A program made the translations under genes and the position numbers. From positions 5,394,001 through 5,458,000 of the forward strand of contig NZ_AP022586.1 of the NCBI RefSeq assembly GCF_010731695.1: a DNA stretch of 64,000 nucleotides. Reading direction: 5' to 3'. The stretch is from Mycolicibacterium litorale (GTDB lineage: Bacteria > Actinomycetota > Actinomycetes > Mycobacteriales > Mycobacteriaceae). The notes below the pieces were generated by a model. That model was not told where the DNA came from. It was given only the letters and a program-made list of their open reading frames with translations, and did no database searches. Positions 34,085-42,218 of the stretch are shown in pieces. The number at the start of each line of letters is the position of its first letter. Positions within the stretch are counted from its first letter, which is position 1.

Positions 34085-35076
34085 GCATGCGGGAGGTGGC
34101 CGCTGCGGCGGCTGTCTCCGTCGGCACGGTGTCCAACGTGCTGAACTCACCCGGCAAGGTCGCCCCCGCCACGGTCGCGCGGGTGCACGCCGCGATCGCG
34201 GAGTTGGGGTTCGTCCGCAACGACGCCGCCCGCCAACTCAAGGCCGGCCGGTCACGCAGCGTCGGGCTGGTGGTGCTCGACGTCGGCAACCCCTTCTTCA
34301 CCGACATCGCCCGCGCCGCCGAACACCGCGCCGCCGAACACAATCTGACTCTGCTGCTCGGCACCTCCGACGACGACCCCCGCCGCGAGCGGGCCTATCT
34401 CGACGCATTCGACGAACAACGGGTCTTCGGGCTGCTGGTCTCACCGATCGGCGACGACCTCGACCGGTTGGCGGCCTCGCGGCAGCGCGGCACCCCGGTG
34501 GTACTGGTCGACCGCGACGGCAGTGGCACGCCGTTCGATTCGGTGGCCGTCGACGACGTGGCGGGCGCGCGCCTGGCCGTCGACCACCTGTGCGCCGCCG
34601 GCCGCAGGCGCATCGCGTTCGTCAGCGGCCCCACCGAACTGCGGCAGGTGCGCGACCGACTGCGGGGCGCCCGGGAGGCGGTCGCCGACGTGACCGGCGC
34701 CACGCTGGAGGTCGTCGACACCCCGGCGCTCACCGTGCTCGAAGGCCGCGCCGCCGGTGAGCGATTGCGGGCCCGGCCGTCAGGGAAGCGCCCCGACGCC
34801 GTCTTCTGCGCCAACGACCTGCTCGCCATCGGGGTGCTGCAGGCGCTGGCGCTGATGGGTGACATCCGCGTACCCGACGACATCGCGCTGGTCGGCTACG
34901 ACGACATCGACTTCGCCCGTTCGGCCGTGGTGCCGTTGACATCCGTGCGCCAGCCGACGCGGGCCATCGGGACGACGGCGGTGGACCTGCTGATGGCCGC
35001 CGCCGAGGAGGGTTCCGGGCACCGGGCCGAACACATCGTGTTCCAGCCCGAACTGGTGACGCGCGATTCGGCCTGA
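34081..35076 (+). CDS. LacI-family transcriptional regulator of the rhamnose operon
   Basis: 331 residues from GTG 34081, in a GTGA overlap with rhaB (an ATG two codons later is also possible). The DNA-binding domain reads MREVAAAAAVSVGTVSNVLN (about 3-22), and hinge residues follow before LVVLDVGNPFFTDIARAAE. The periplasmic-binding-like effector domain includes FCANDLLAIGVLQAL and VGYDDIDFA. It is the obvious binder of the palindrome at 27730. It ends 9 bp before the convergent lutC gene. Confidence 0.92.
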   Translation: MSMREVAAAAAVSVGTVSNVLNSPGKVAPATVARVHAAIAELGFVRNDAARQLKAGRSRSVGLVVLDVGNPFFTDIARAAEHRAAEHNLTLLLGTSDDDPRRERAYLDAFDEQRVFGLLVSPIGDDLDRLAASRQRGTPVVLVDRDGSGTPFDSVAVDDVAGARLAVDHLCAAGRRRIAFVSGPTELRQVRDRLRGAREAVADVTGATLEVVDTPALTVLEGRAAGERLRARPSGKRPDAVFCANDLLAIGVLQALALMGDIRVPDDIALVGYDDIDFARSAVVPLTSVRQPTRAIGTTAVDLLMAAAEEGSGHRAEHIVFQPELVTRDSA

Positions 35077-35085
35077 GGATTCCAC

Positions 35086-35700
35086 TCAGCCGTCGACGAT
35101 CAGCACATCCAGCGTGCGCGGACCGTGCACACCCTCGACGCGGTTGAGTTCGATGTCGCTGGTGGCACTGGGCCCCGAAATGAACGTCAACGGCCGCAAC
35201 GGATCCAGCACCGCGAACGCCTGCGGCACGGTGTCGACGATCTGGCCGGTGAACACCACGCAGATGTGGTGGTCGGGAATCAGCGTCAGCGCCCGCCGGC
35301 CCTGCGCGGCGCCCGCGTCGAGCACGATGGTTCCCGTCGCGGCGATCCCGACCGCACATCCGGTCACCACGGCGTCGACGCCGTCGAGGTCGGCGTTCGA
35401 CAGCGCCGGGGTGTCGCGCAGCACGTCGAGGCCCTCGATCCAGGCGTCGGGTACGTCGGCGGGGACCGCGACGCGACCACCGGGCGGCATCAGGGAGGCG
35501 ACCGTCGCCGTCACCGCTCGGGTCTCGAGGTGGTGCACCCGCGCCCGGTACTCGCCGACCGTCTCCGCGAAGCGGGCCGCGTCGCCGCGGCCCTCCAGCG
35601 GTGTGCGGTCGTAGTCACGGCGAACCGTCACCGGGGCGGCCGGCGCCTCGGCGAGCGCACGGCGGATACGGCTCAACACAACCGCTTTCGCGTCATCCAC
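35086..35700 (-). CDS. lutC: Lactate utilization protein C (LUD domain)
   Basis: 204 residues, the normal LutC length. The LUD-domain pattern is present: VVTGCAVGIAATGTIVLDAG (about 115-134), RALTLIPDHHICVV and TFISGPSATSDIELNRVEGVHGPR, in which the SATSDIE and GVHGP motifs are diagnostic. Part of the LutABC complex that oxidises L-lactate to pyruvate. Overlaps lutB by 8 bp. Here it would use the lactate produced from rhamnose. Confidence 0.94.
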   Translation of the reverse strand: MDDAKAVVLSRIRRALAEAPAAPVTVRRDYDRTPLEGRGDAARFAETVGEYRARVHHLETRAVTATVASLMPPGGRVAVPADVPDAWIEGLDVLRDTPALSNADLDGVDAVVTGCAVGIAATGTIVLDAGAAQGRRALTLIPDHHICVVFTGQIVDTVPQAFAVLDPLRPLTFISGPSATSDIELNRVEGVHGPRTLDVLIVDG

Positions 35701-37156
35701 GGGTTCGGCTCCACCACTGCCGGAACGTCTCGGCCGGCGGTTCGGGCATGTCGCGGCTGCCGGTCCACTTCGAACCCGGCCACGGCAGCATCGTGATCCG
35801 GTGGTCGGCGTTGGCGGCTACCCGCCCGAGCGCGAGCGCCTTCTCGGCCAGCCCGAACCGGCGCGGTGAGGCCATCGCCCACGCCGCGGCCTTCATCGCG
35901 ACGTCCTGCCCGCCGGGCAGCCCGCCGCGCGCCCCTCTTTCCTGATCCACCTGCTTCGCGCGCAGATGCACGAGGATCGACGGGATGTCGATGCGGACCG
36001 GGCACGCGTCGAAACAGGCGCCGCACAGCGAGGACGCGTACGGCAGCGAGGCGTTGGGGTCGTCATGGCCGTCGGTCCCGGTGAGCTGCGGGGACAGGAT
36101 CGCCCCGATGGGGCCGGGATAGACCGAGCCGTAGGCGTGTCCGCCGGTGCGTTCGTAGACGGGACACACGTTGAGGCAGGCGCTGCACCGGATGCAGTGC
36201 AGCGCAGCGCGGCCCACCTCGTCGGCGAGGACACCGGTGCGGCCGTTGTCGAGCAGCACCAGGTGGAACTCCTGCGGGCCGTCGCCGTCGTGCACGCCGG
36301 TCCACATCGACGTGTAGGGGTTCATCCGCTCAGCGGTCGAGGATCGCGGCAGCAGCTGCATGAACACCTCGAGGTCGGCGAAGCGCGGCACGACCTTCTC
36401 GATGCCCATCACGGTGATCAGGGTCTGCGGCAGCGTCAGGCACATCCGCCCGTTGCCCTCGGATTCGACCACCGCGAGCGATCCGGTCTCGGCCACACCG
36501 AAATTCGCACCGCTGACCGCGACCTTCGCCGACAGGAATTTGCGGCGCAGATGCGCGCGGGCCGCCATGGCGAGGACGCGCGGTTCGTCGGTCACGTCCG
36601 CGGCGCCCGGCATCTCGCGCCGGAAGATCTCCCGGATCTCGGCGCGGTTGCGGTGGATCGCCGGCACCAGGATGTGGCTCGGCTTGTCGTGTCCGAGTTG
36701 GACGATCAACTCGGCGAGGTCCGTCTCGGTGGCCGCGATGCCGACGGACTCGAGGTACTCGTTGAGCCCGATCTCCTGGGTGGCCATGGATTTGACCTTG
36801 ACCACCTCGTCGGCGCCCGCGGCGCGGATCAATCCGGCGACGATACGGTTGGCCTCGTCCGCGTCGCGGGCCCAGTGCACCACCCCACCGCGGGCGGTCA
36901 CGTTGCGCTCGAGCTCCTCGAGCAGTTCGGGGAGCCGCGCCAGCACATCCTGTTTGAGCGCGCTGCCCGCCGCGCGCAGTTCCTCCCAATCGGCGCATTC
37001 GCTCACCGCGTTGAGGCGTTTGGCGCGGATTGTGCGGGTCGCGTGGCCGACGTTGCGCCGCATCTGGGTGTCTCGCAACGTCTTACGGGCAGCGCGGGGA
37101 AACGACTCGTCGCCGCGCAGGTTGCCGGTGCCGGGTGTGCCCAGGAACGTGCTCAC
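35693..37156 (-). CDS. lutB: Lactate utilization iron-sulfur protein B
   Basis: 487 residues, GTG start. N-terminal LUD domain (about 60-290) with KSMATQEIGLN and SGANFGVAETGSLAVVESEGN, then two [4Fe-4S] sites: CIRCSACLNVCPVYE (about 325) and CGACFDACPVRID (about 375), and a DUF3390-like C-terminus with SKWTGSRDMPEPP. It transfers electrons from lactate oxidation. Its stop-start overlaps join it with lutA (ATGA) and lutC. Confidence 0.95.
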   Translation of the reverse strand: MSTFLGTPGTGNLRGDESFPRAARKTLRDTQMRRNVGHATRTIRAKRLNAVSECADWEELRAAGSALKQDVLARLPELLEELERNVTARGGVVHWARDADEANRIVAGLIRAAGADEVVKVKSMATQEIGLNEYLESVGIAATETDLAELIVQLGHDKPSHILVPAIHRNRAEIREIFRREMPGAADVTDEPRVLAMAARAHLRRKFLSAKVAVSGANFGVAETGSLAVVESEGNGRMCLTLPQTLITVMGIEKVVPRFADLEVFMQLLPRSSTAERMNPYTSMWTGVHDGDGPQEFHLVLLDNGRTGVLADEVGRAALHCIRCSACLNVCPVYERTGGHAYGSVYPGPIGAILSPQLTGTDGHDDPNASLPYASSLCGACFDACPVRIDIPSILVHLRAKQVDQERGARGGLPGGQDVAMKAAAWAMASPRRFGLAEKALALGRVAANADHRITMLPWPGSKWTGSRDMPEPPAETFRQWWSRTRG

Positions 37157-37908
37157 CGCGCACCCGCGACCGCGTCGTCGGTGGATGCCAAGATCTCGGC
37201 GAGGTGCACGGTGCGGACCCCGGACCGGATGCGGCTCAGCCCCCCGCCGATGTGCATCAGGCAGGATGAATCGCCGGCGCTGCAGATCTCCGCGCCCGAC
37301 TCCATCACGTGGGCCATCTTGTCGGCCAGCATGGCCGTCGAGGTGTCGGCGTTCTTCAGCGCGAACGTACCGCCGAATCCGCAGCAGGATTCCGCGTCGG
37401 GCAGGTCGAGCAGCGTCAGGCCCCGCACGTGGCGCAGCAGTTCCAGCGGTTTGTCGCCCACCCGCAGCATCCGCAGTGAATGGCAGGTGGGGTGGTAGGT
37501 AACCCGGTGCGGGTAGTAGGCGCCGACGTCGCGCACGTCCAGCACGTCGACCAGGAACTCGGACAGCTCGTAGGTACGCGCCGCGACGGCCTCGGCGCGT
37601 GCGGCCAACCGCTCGTCACCGGCCCTGCGGGCGACCATCGCGTGCTGGTGGCGCACCGAACCGACGCAGGAACCCGACGGTGCGACGGCCGCATCGCATC
37701 CGGCGGCCTCGAACACCTCGACGTGGTGGCGCACCAGGGCCGTCGCCTCGTCGAGATAGCCGGTGTTGACGTGCATCTGACCACAGCACGTCTGCTTCTC
37801 GGGAAAGACCACGTCGTGGCCGAGCCGTTCGAGCAGGCGCACGGTGGCGATGGCGGCCTGCGGGAACATGGCGTCGGCCAGGCAGGTCGCGAACAAGGCG
37901 ATGCGCAT
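37153..37908 (-). CDS. lutA: Lactate utilization protein A (CCG-domain subunit)
   Basis: 251 residues from ATG 37908. Two cysteine-rich CCG domains are visible: QTCCGQMHVNTG (about 43) and ESCCGFGGTFALKN (about 170), with paired upstream Cys in ATCLAD and TYHPTCH and the C-terminal GDSSCLMHIGG. These bind a noncubane Fe-S cluster. An upstream extension to 38004 is open but runs through the operator, so it is not coding. First gene of the minus-strand lut operon. Confidence 0.94.
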   Translation of the reverse strand: MRIALFATCLADAMFPQAAIATVRLLERLGHDVVFPEKQTCCGQMHVNTGYLDEATALVRHHVEVFEAAGCDAAVAPSGSCVGSVRHQHAMVARRAGDERLAARAEAVAARTYELSEFLVDVLDVRDVGAYYPHRVTYHPTCHSLRMLRVGDKPLELLRHVRGLTLLDLPDAESCCGFGGTFALKNADTSTAMLADKMAHVMESGAEICSAGDSSCLMHIGGGLSRIRSGVRTVHLAEILASTDDAVAGAR

Positions 37909-37930
37909 GGCACTCCGGGGGCTGGTCGGT

Positions 37931-37967
37931 GTGGTCAGACCACAGTACGTCACTGTGGTCTGACCAC
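37931..37967. promoter_or_regulatory. Double operator between lutA and the FadR-type regulator
   Basis: Two palindromes, GTGGTCAGACCAC (37931-37943) and GTGGTCTGACCAC (37955-37967), are centred 24 bp apart. Together they form a larger perfect inverted repeat with 16-bp arms around ACGTC. TGGTC-n-GACCA is the form bound by FadR-subfamily GntR proteins such as lactate regulators. Placement between divergent genes lets one protein control both. Confidence 0.88.
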
Positions 37968-37982
37968 ACCAGCCCGGCTCGC

Positions 37983-37988
37983 TACTCT
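37983..37988 (+). promoter_or_regulatory. -10 box of a leaderless gntR promoter
   Basis: TACTCT is followed by exactly 6 nt and then the ATG at 37995, the mycobacterial arrangement for leaderless mRNA. The second operator lies where the -35 region would be, so the regulator would repress itself. Confidence 0.55.
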
Positions 37989-37994
37989 CGAGGC

Positions 37995-38684
37995 ATGCGC
38001 GCACACGAGCTCGTCCTGCACCGCATCGAGAGGGACCTGGCCGAGGGCGTGCTGGCCGTCGGCGACCGGTTGCCGGGGGAACGGGTACTGGCCGGAGATC
38101 TGGCGGTCAGCCGCTCCTCGGTGCGCGAGGCCATCCGCGTCCTCGAGGCGATGGGCGTGGTGCGCACGGCGGTCGGATCGGGGCCCGAGGCCGGGGCGAT
38201 CGTCGTCGCCGACCCGATCAGCTCCATCGGCGCCGCGCTGCGCCTGCACACGGCGACCAAGCACCTGCCCATCGCCGACCTGGTCGAGACCCGGATCCTG
38301 TTGGAGAGCTGGGCTTTACGCGAAGCCGCCGACCGCAGACCACGGCCGGATCTGACGGCCGTCGACGGATGCCTGGACGCGATGGACGACGCCACGCTGG
38401 GCCCCGAGCAGTTCCTGCGCCTGGACGCGGCCTTCCACGTCGCGATGTCCGAGCTCGCCGGCAACGTCGTCGTGGCGGCGATGATGGCCGCGCTGCGGGA
38501 TTCGATCCACGGCTACGTGCTGGCCGGGGTGCCGCTGCTCGACGACTGGCCGGCAGTCGCGGCGACGCTGCGCCGCGAGCACCGCGCGATCGTGGCCGCG
38601 GTCCGCCGCGGCCACGGCATCAGGGCCGGCGAGCTGGTGTGCGCCCACATCCGCGGCTACGTGGACCTGATCACGCCGACCTGA
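37995..38684 (+). CDS. GntR-family regulator, FadR subfamily (lactate-responsive, LldR/LutR-like)
   Basis: 229 residues from ATG 37995; an open extension upstream covers the operators and is rejected. N-terminal winged helix: HRIERDLAEGVLAVGDRLPGERVLAG and VSRSSVREAIRVLEAMGVV (about 35-60). The C-terminal helical FCD domain has ETRILLESWALREAADR, FHVAMSELAGN and EHRAIVAAVRRG with the metal-ligand pattern. By position and operators it controls lutABC and itself, probably in response to lactate. Confidence 0.92.
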   Translation: MRAHELVLHRIERDLAEGVLAVGDRLPGERVLAGDLAVSRSSVREAIRVLEAMGVVRTAVGSGPEAGAIVVADPISSIGAALRLHTATKHLPIADLVETRILLESWALREAADRRPRPDLTAVDGCLDAMDDATLGPEQFLRLDAAFHVAMSELAGNVVVAAMMAALRDSIHGYVLAGVPLLDDWPAVAATLRREHRAIVAAVRRGHGIRAGELVCAHIRGYVDLITPT

Positions 38685-38755
38685 CCGTCTCGCGATGAGT
38701 TCTGCGGACCACCGTGGTCTCTACCGGTGACCGCATCAGCGAGAAGGAGACTCAC

Positions 38756-39529
38756 GTGCCTGTTCGTGCCGACGCCCCGTTGGGCGCCCCCACCTGGATC
38801 GACCTGTCAACCTCCGATATGGACCGCGCACAGCGGTTCTACGGGGCGGTGTTCGGCTGGACATTCGCCGGCGCGGGCCCCGACTACGGCGGCTACGTCA
38901 TCGCGTCGAGGGACGGCCGTCCGGTCGCCGGGCTGATGCCCAAGCACCCCGACTACGACGGGCCCGACGGCTGGATCACCTACCTGCACACCGCCGACAT
39001 CGACGCGACCCTGGCCGCGGCCACCGAGGCGGGCGGTACCGCCTGCGGCGGCGTCATGGACATCCCGGCCAAGGGGCGCATGGCGCTGCTCACCGACCCG
39101 GCCGCCGGTTTCCTCGGCCTGTGGCAGCCCGGCGGCCACCGCGGCTTCGAACTGTTCGGCGAACACGGCGCACCGGCCTACCACCAGCTCACCACCCGCG
39201 ACTACGGCGCGGCGCTCGACTTCTACCGGCGGGTGTTCGGGTGGGAGTGCGAGACGGTCTCCGACACCGACGAATTCCGTTATGCCACCGCCATGTTCGA
39301 CGGTGACGCGCTGGTCGGGGTGATGGACGGCGGGCAGTACCTCGGCGAGGACGCGCCGTCGGACTGGACCGTGTTCCTCGGCAGCGACGACGTCGACAAG
39401 ACGATCGAACTGATCGTCGACCACGGCGGGGCCGTGGTGCGCCCGGCCGAGGACACCCCGTACGGGCGGCTGGCGGCGGTGGCCGACCCGACGGGTGCGG
39501 GTTTCAACCTCACGTCGCTGCCGGGCTGA
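38756..39529 (+). CDS. VOC-family protein with two glyoxalase-like domains (CFP32/TB27.3-like)
   Basis: 257 residues; GTG 38756 follows AAGGAG at a good distance. Domain 1 (about 10-120) begins PTWIDLSTSDMDRAQRFYGAVFGW; domain 2 (about 135-257) begins YHQLTTRDYGAALDFYRRVFGWECE. Each ends in a TDPAG / ADPTGAGFNL-type strand. Mycobacterial members such as Rv0577 are secreted or cell-associated and were linked to methylglyoxal handling and antigenicity; no signal peptide is seen here. No operon link to neighbours. Confidence 0.88.
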   Translation: MPVRADAPLGAPTWIDLSTSDMDRAQRFYGAVFGWTFAGAGPDYGGYVIASRDGRPVAGLMPKHPDYDGPDGWITYLHTADIDATLAAATEAGGTACGGVMDIPAKGRMALLTDPAAGFLGLWQPGGHRGFELFGEHGAPAYHQLTTRDYGAALDFYRRVFGWECETVSDTDEFRYATAMFDGDALVGVMDGGQYLGEDAPSDWTVFLGSDDVDKTIELIVDHGGAVVRPAEDTPYGRLAAVADPTGAGFNLTSLPG

Positions 39530-39549
39530 CGTACCGGGAAGATGGGGTC

Positions 39550-40275
39550 ATGCCGACCCCACCCGTCTACGTCCAGGCCTGCCTCAACGGTGCCCGCACC
39601 CCCGATGCGCACCCCGGACTGCCCGTCACGCCCGAGCAGTTGGCGGCGGCTGCCGTCGCCGCCCACCGAGCCGGGGCGCAGTCGGTGCATCTGCATCCGA
39701 AGGGCGCCGACGGCGCCGATTCGCTGGACCCCGAGGTGGTCGGGGCGGCGGTGGCCGCGGTCCGCCACGCCGTACCCGGCCTGCCCCTCGGGGTGACGAC
39801 CGGGTTCTGGGCCTTGCCCGACGCGCAGCGCAGACACCGTGCGGTGGACAGCTGGTCGGTGCTTCCCGACTTCGCCTCGCTCAACTGGCACGAGCCGGGA
39901 TCGCCGGAGCTGGCCGAGCTGCTGCTGAGCAAGGGCCTCGGTGTCGAGGCGGGGCTCTTCCACGCCGAGGCCGCCGAGTCGTGGGCGGCCTCGGAGGTGG
40001 CGCCGCACTGCCTGCGGGTGATGATCGAACTGCAGCCCGACGAGGACACGTCGACCGCCGACGCGCTGCTCGACATCGTGCGCTCCGCCGGGTCACCCGC
40101 GCCGGTCCTGCTGCACGGCCTGGACGAAAGCTGTTGGCCGCTGCTGGAACACGCCGGGCTGCGCCGGCTGCAGACCCGCATCGGCCTGGAGGACACGCTG
40201 CTGCTACCCGACGGATCGCCCGCCCCGGACAACGCCGCGCTGGTGGCGGCCGCGGTCGACCTGCTCAGTCGCTGA
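39550..40275 (+). CDS. BKACE (DUF849, beta-keto acid cleavage)-family protein, short form
   Basis: 241 residues, shorter than typical BKACE enzymes (about 270-310). N-terminal VQACLNGARTPDAHPGLPVTPEQLAAAAVAAHRAGAQSVHLHPK, with the Zn-binding H-x-H in VHLHPKG (about 47-49), is characteristic. LGVTTGFWAL and a LLHG barrel strand follow. Family members cleave beta-keto acids with acetyl-CoA. Only the N-terminal metal motif is strongly conserved, so substrate prediction is weak. It converges on, and overlaps by 11 bp, the cupin gene. Confidence 0.82.
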   Translation: MPTPPVYVQACLNGARTPDAHPGLPVTPEQLAAAAVAAHRAGAQSVHLHPKGADGADSLDPEVVGAAVAAVRHAVPGLPLGVTTGFWALPDAQRRHRAVDSWSVLPDFASLNWHEPGSPELAELLLSKGLGVEAGLFHAEAAESWAASEVAPHCLRVMIELQPDEDTSTADALLDIVRSAGSPAPVLLHGLDESCWPLLEHAGLRRLQTRIGLEDTLLLPDGSPAPDNAALVAAAVDLLSR

Positions 40276-40711
40276 CGGCGCCCAGCTCGAAGTCGGCGAA
40301 GTCGAAACCGGGCACCACCACACAACTGACCAGGCTGGGCTCGTCGTCGCGCGGGCGGGCGCGCTGCCAGTGCCGCGGCGGCACGATCAGCTGGGGGCTC
40401 TCGCCGGCGTCGACGTCGGAGCCGAGCAGATACGTTGTCGCCGAATCGTGTTCGGGCCCCATCTCGAGCAGCAGGGGACTGCCGCGGTGGAACAGCCACA
40501 GTTCGGCGCTGCGCACGGTGTGCCACGCCGACTGCTGACCGGGCATCAACAGGAACAGGATCGCGGTGCCCGCGCTGCGCGGACCCGTGTAGTCGGGAGG
40601 CAGGGCGGACTGGGTGACCGTCAGATCGCTGCGCCACGTCTCCCGGTACCAGCCGCCCTCCGGGTGGGGCGACAGGTCGAGTCGCTGCGCCCACGCCGGG
40701 AGATCGCTCAT
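40265..40711 (-). CDS. DUF985 cupin protein
   Basis: 148 residues from ATG 40711 (a GTG at 40738 would add nine residues that relatives lack). Starts LPAWAQRLDLSPHPEGGWYRETWRSD, the DUF985 signature, followed by ILFLLMPGQQSAWHTVRSAELWLFHRGSPLLLEM, the first cupin motif with a HTVxSxExWxxxxG pattern, and VPPRHWQRARP for the second. A small cupin of unknown substrate, sometimes annotated as an epimerase or sugar-binding protein. Divergent from the membrane protein at 40806. Confidence 0.88.
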   Translation of the reverse strand: MSDLPAWAQRLDLSPHPEGGWYRETWRSDLTVTQSALPPDYTGPRSAGTAILFLLMPGQQSAWHTVRSAELWLFHRGSPLLLEMGPEHDSATTYLLGSDVDAGESPQLIVPPRHWQRARPRDDEPSLVSCVVVPGFDFADFELGAVSD

Positions 40712-40793
40712 CGCATGCACCGCCTTGGTCGAGGTCACCTCAGCGTAGAGATCATCGGGCAGGTGGTCGACGCCGACGCGCGAGCCCGCACGC

Positions 40794-40799
40794 TAGTCT
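40794..40799 (+). promoter_or_regulatory. -10 box of a leaderless promoter
   Basis: TAGTCT, then 6 nt, then ATG 40806. Same spacing as at the gntR gene; no ribosome site is seen before this ATG. Confidence 0.45.
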
Positions 40800-40805
40800 C
40801 ATCGC

Positions 40806-41225
40806 ATGCTGCGTCCCGGGTGGCTGGTCGCGTTCTGTGCGGCGGTGCTGGCCGTGAGTGCGTGGCTGCCGTGGTTGACCACGACCGCCGACGGCGGCGG
40901 ACGGGCCAGCGCGATCGGCGGGACGGCGGGCAGTCTGGTGCTCCCGCCCCGGTTCGGCGCCGGACAGCTGATCGTGCTACTGGCGTCCGTGCTGGTGGTC
41001 GCGGGCGCAATGGCTGCGCGCGGGCTGTCGGAACGCGCGGCTTCCGTTGCCGCGGTGGCGGTTTCGCTGCTGATCGTGGGGATGACGGTGTGGTATCACC
41101 GCATCAACGTGCACGAGCCGGTGCAAGCCGGTTACGGACTGTACGTCGGCGGCGGCGTGGCGCTGGCCGCCGTGCTGTGCTCGGTGTGGTCGCTGATCGC
41201 GGCGATGAACCGCCGGCCCCGCTGA
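40806..41225 (+). CDS. Small membrane protein, four predicted helices
   Basis: 139 residues with hydrophobic segments at about 5-24, 53-71, 79-95 and 108-130 and a basic end (NRRPR). The first helix is followed by SAWLPWLTT, a pattern common in mycobacterial small membrane proteins of unknown function. Start placed at 40806 because of the leaderless promoter and the immediate basic-hydrophobic N-terminus. Transcription probably ends at the hairpin at 41231. Function unknown. Confidence 0.75.
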   Translation: MLRPGWLVAFCAAVLAVSAWLPWLTTTADGGGRASAIGGTAGSLVLPPRFGAGQLIVLLASVLVVAGAMAARGLSERAASVAAVAVSLLIVGMTVWYHRINVHEPVQAGYGLYVGGGVALAAVLCSVWSLIAAMNRRPR

Positions 41226-41230
41226 AACGG

Positions 41231-41270
41231 CGAGGCCGCGGGTGGATCGGATGATCCGCCCGCAGCCTCG
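41231..41270. terminator. Bidirectional terminator-like hairpin
   Basis: 18-nt arms from CGAGGC to GGATC and their complement (41253-41270) pair at 16 positions plus a G-U pair, around a 4-nt loop. It lies between the ends of the convergent membrane protein and hsp20 genes. There is no strong T-run, as usual in high-GC actinobacteria. Confidence 0.75.
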
Positions 41271-41289
41271 ATGGGGAAGCCGCCCGCCG

Positions 41290-41739
41290 CTACTCGGCGT
41301 CGACGGTCGTGGGTTGGATGGACTTCTGGCCGCCGCCATGGGCGACGTCGATCTTGCGAGGCTTGGCGCGTTCGGCCATCGGGATGGTGACGGTGAGCAC
41401 GCCGTTCTCGTAGGTCGCCGAGATCGCCGCCGCATCGACGCCCTCACCCAGCGACAGCTGCCGCCGGTAGGTGCCGAAGAACCGTTCGCTGGCGAGCCAT
41501 TGCACGGAGTCCTCGGATCGGGCGGTGCGGTGCGCCGAGATGGTGAGCGTGCCGTTGTCGACGTTGACGTCGACCGAGCCGGGGTCGACGCCGGGGAGGT
41601 CGGCGGTCAGCACGTAGTGGTCGTCGATCTTGCAGAGGTCCATCGGCATGAACCGGGGAGTGCGATTTGATCCGGTCTGGCTGTTCAGCAAACCCCGGGT
41701 CCAGGTGTCTAGGTCACTGAACGGATCAAAGCGAAGCAC
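41290..41739 (-). CDS. Small heat shock protein, Hsp20/alpha-crystallin family (Hsp18-like)
   Basis: 149 residues, GTG start with AGGAGG 8-9 nt upstream. The alpha-crystallin domain spans about 35-135: MPMDLCKIDDHYVLTADLPGVDPGSVDVNVDNGTLTI-like beginning (core ADLPGV), SERFFGTYRRQLSL and ENGVLTVTIPMAE, which ends with the dimer-binding strand. It binds unfolding proteins without ATP. A CIRCE element upstream points to HrcA repression released by heat. Not linked to neighbouring genes. Confidence 0.95.
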   Translation of the reverse strand: MLRFDPFSDLDTWTRGLLNSQTGSNRTPRFMPMDLCKIDDHYVLTADLPGVDPGSVDVNVDNGTLTISAHRTARSEDSVQWLASERFFGTYRRQLSLGEGVDAAAISATYENGVLTVTIPMAERAKPRKIDVAHGGGQKSIQPTTVDAE

Positions 41740-41810
41740 AGCAATTCACCTCCTCGTCGATCCAGAGCCCGCCACCCTGACGGGCGACCAAATCACTGTG
41801 CGCCCTTAGA

Positions 41811-41837
41811 TTAGCACTCGGCACAGGAGAGTGCTAG
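41811..41837. promoter_or_regulatory. CIRCE element (HrcA operator) upstream of hsp20
   Basis: TTAGCACTC, a 9-nt spacer and GAGTGCTAG match the CIRCE consensus in 17 of 18 arm positions, with exact spacing. On the minus strand it is about 70 bp before the hsp20 start and adjacent to a possible -10 TAATCT. Confidence 0.93.
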
Positions 41838-42218
41838 AGCCGTTGACGAGAAATTTCGGAGATCTTTCCCTGGTCAGGGGGGCCATGGCCGAATTGCTTC
41901 AGCCGTCGTGGTCAGAGGTGGAAGCTCCGCGCCGAGGGGCGAGAGCGGCCGAGCCGTATGCCTGCGCCGCCCGGGTGGGGTCGGCGCGACACTGTTCGAG
42001 GGGCCTGGATTCCGGCTCCGTCTCAGCAACGACGGCATTCGCATCGAACCGTTGTCCGATCCGTATGCGGGCGGCCCCGCCGGCTCTTGGTCTGAACCGA
42101 CGAGACCTCGGCGAGTGTGGTGGTCGACCGCCACATTCGCCTCAGCGCTCCATTCCCGCCACACGAGATCACAAACGTTCCGTGTGTGCGTTCCACCGAC
42201 ATCGGGAAGACTGCAGCC
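41838..42218. other. 381-bp stretch without a convincing gene
   Basis: Upstream of the GAF-ANTAR gene. Overlapping open frames exist on the plus strand, but none has a ribosome site or recognisable domain. One frame (about 41908-42222) contains a short hydrophobic/polar alternation (TLFEGPGFRLRLSNDGI) that could be a decayed coding remnant. TTGACG at 41842-41847 could be a -35 box. Composition is somewhat less GC-rich than the neighbours. Confidence 0.4.

Noticed and set aside
37929..37994. N-terminal extension of the FadR-type regulator
   Set aside because: The extra residues are encoded by the operator palindromes; the family begins at the ATG at 37995.
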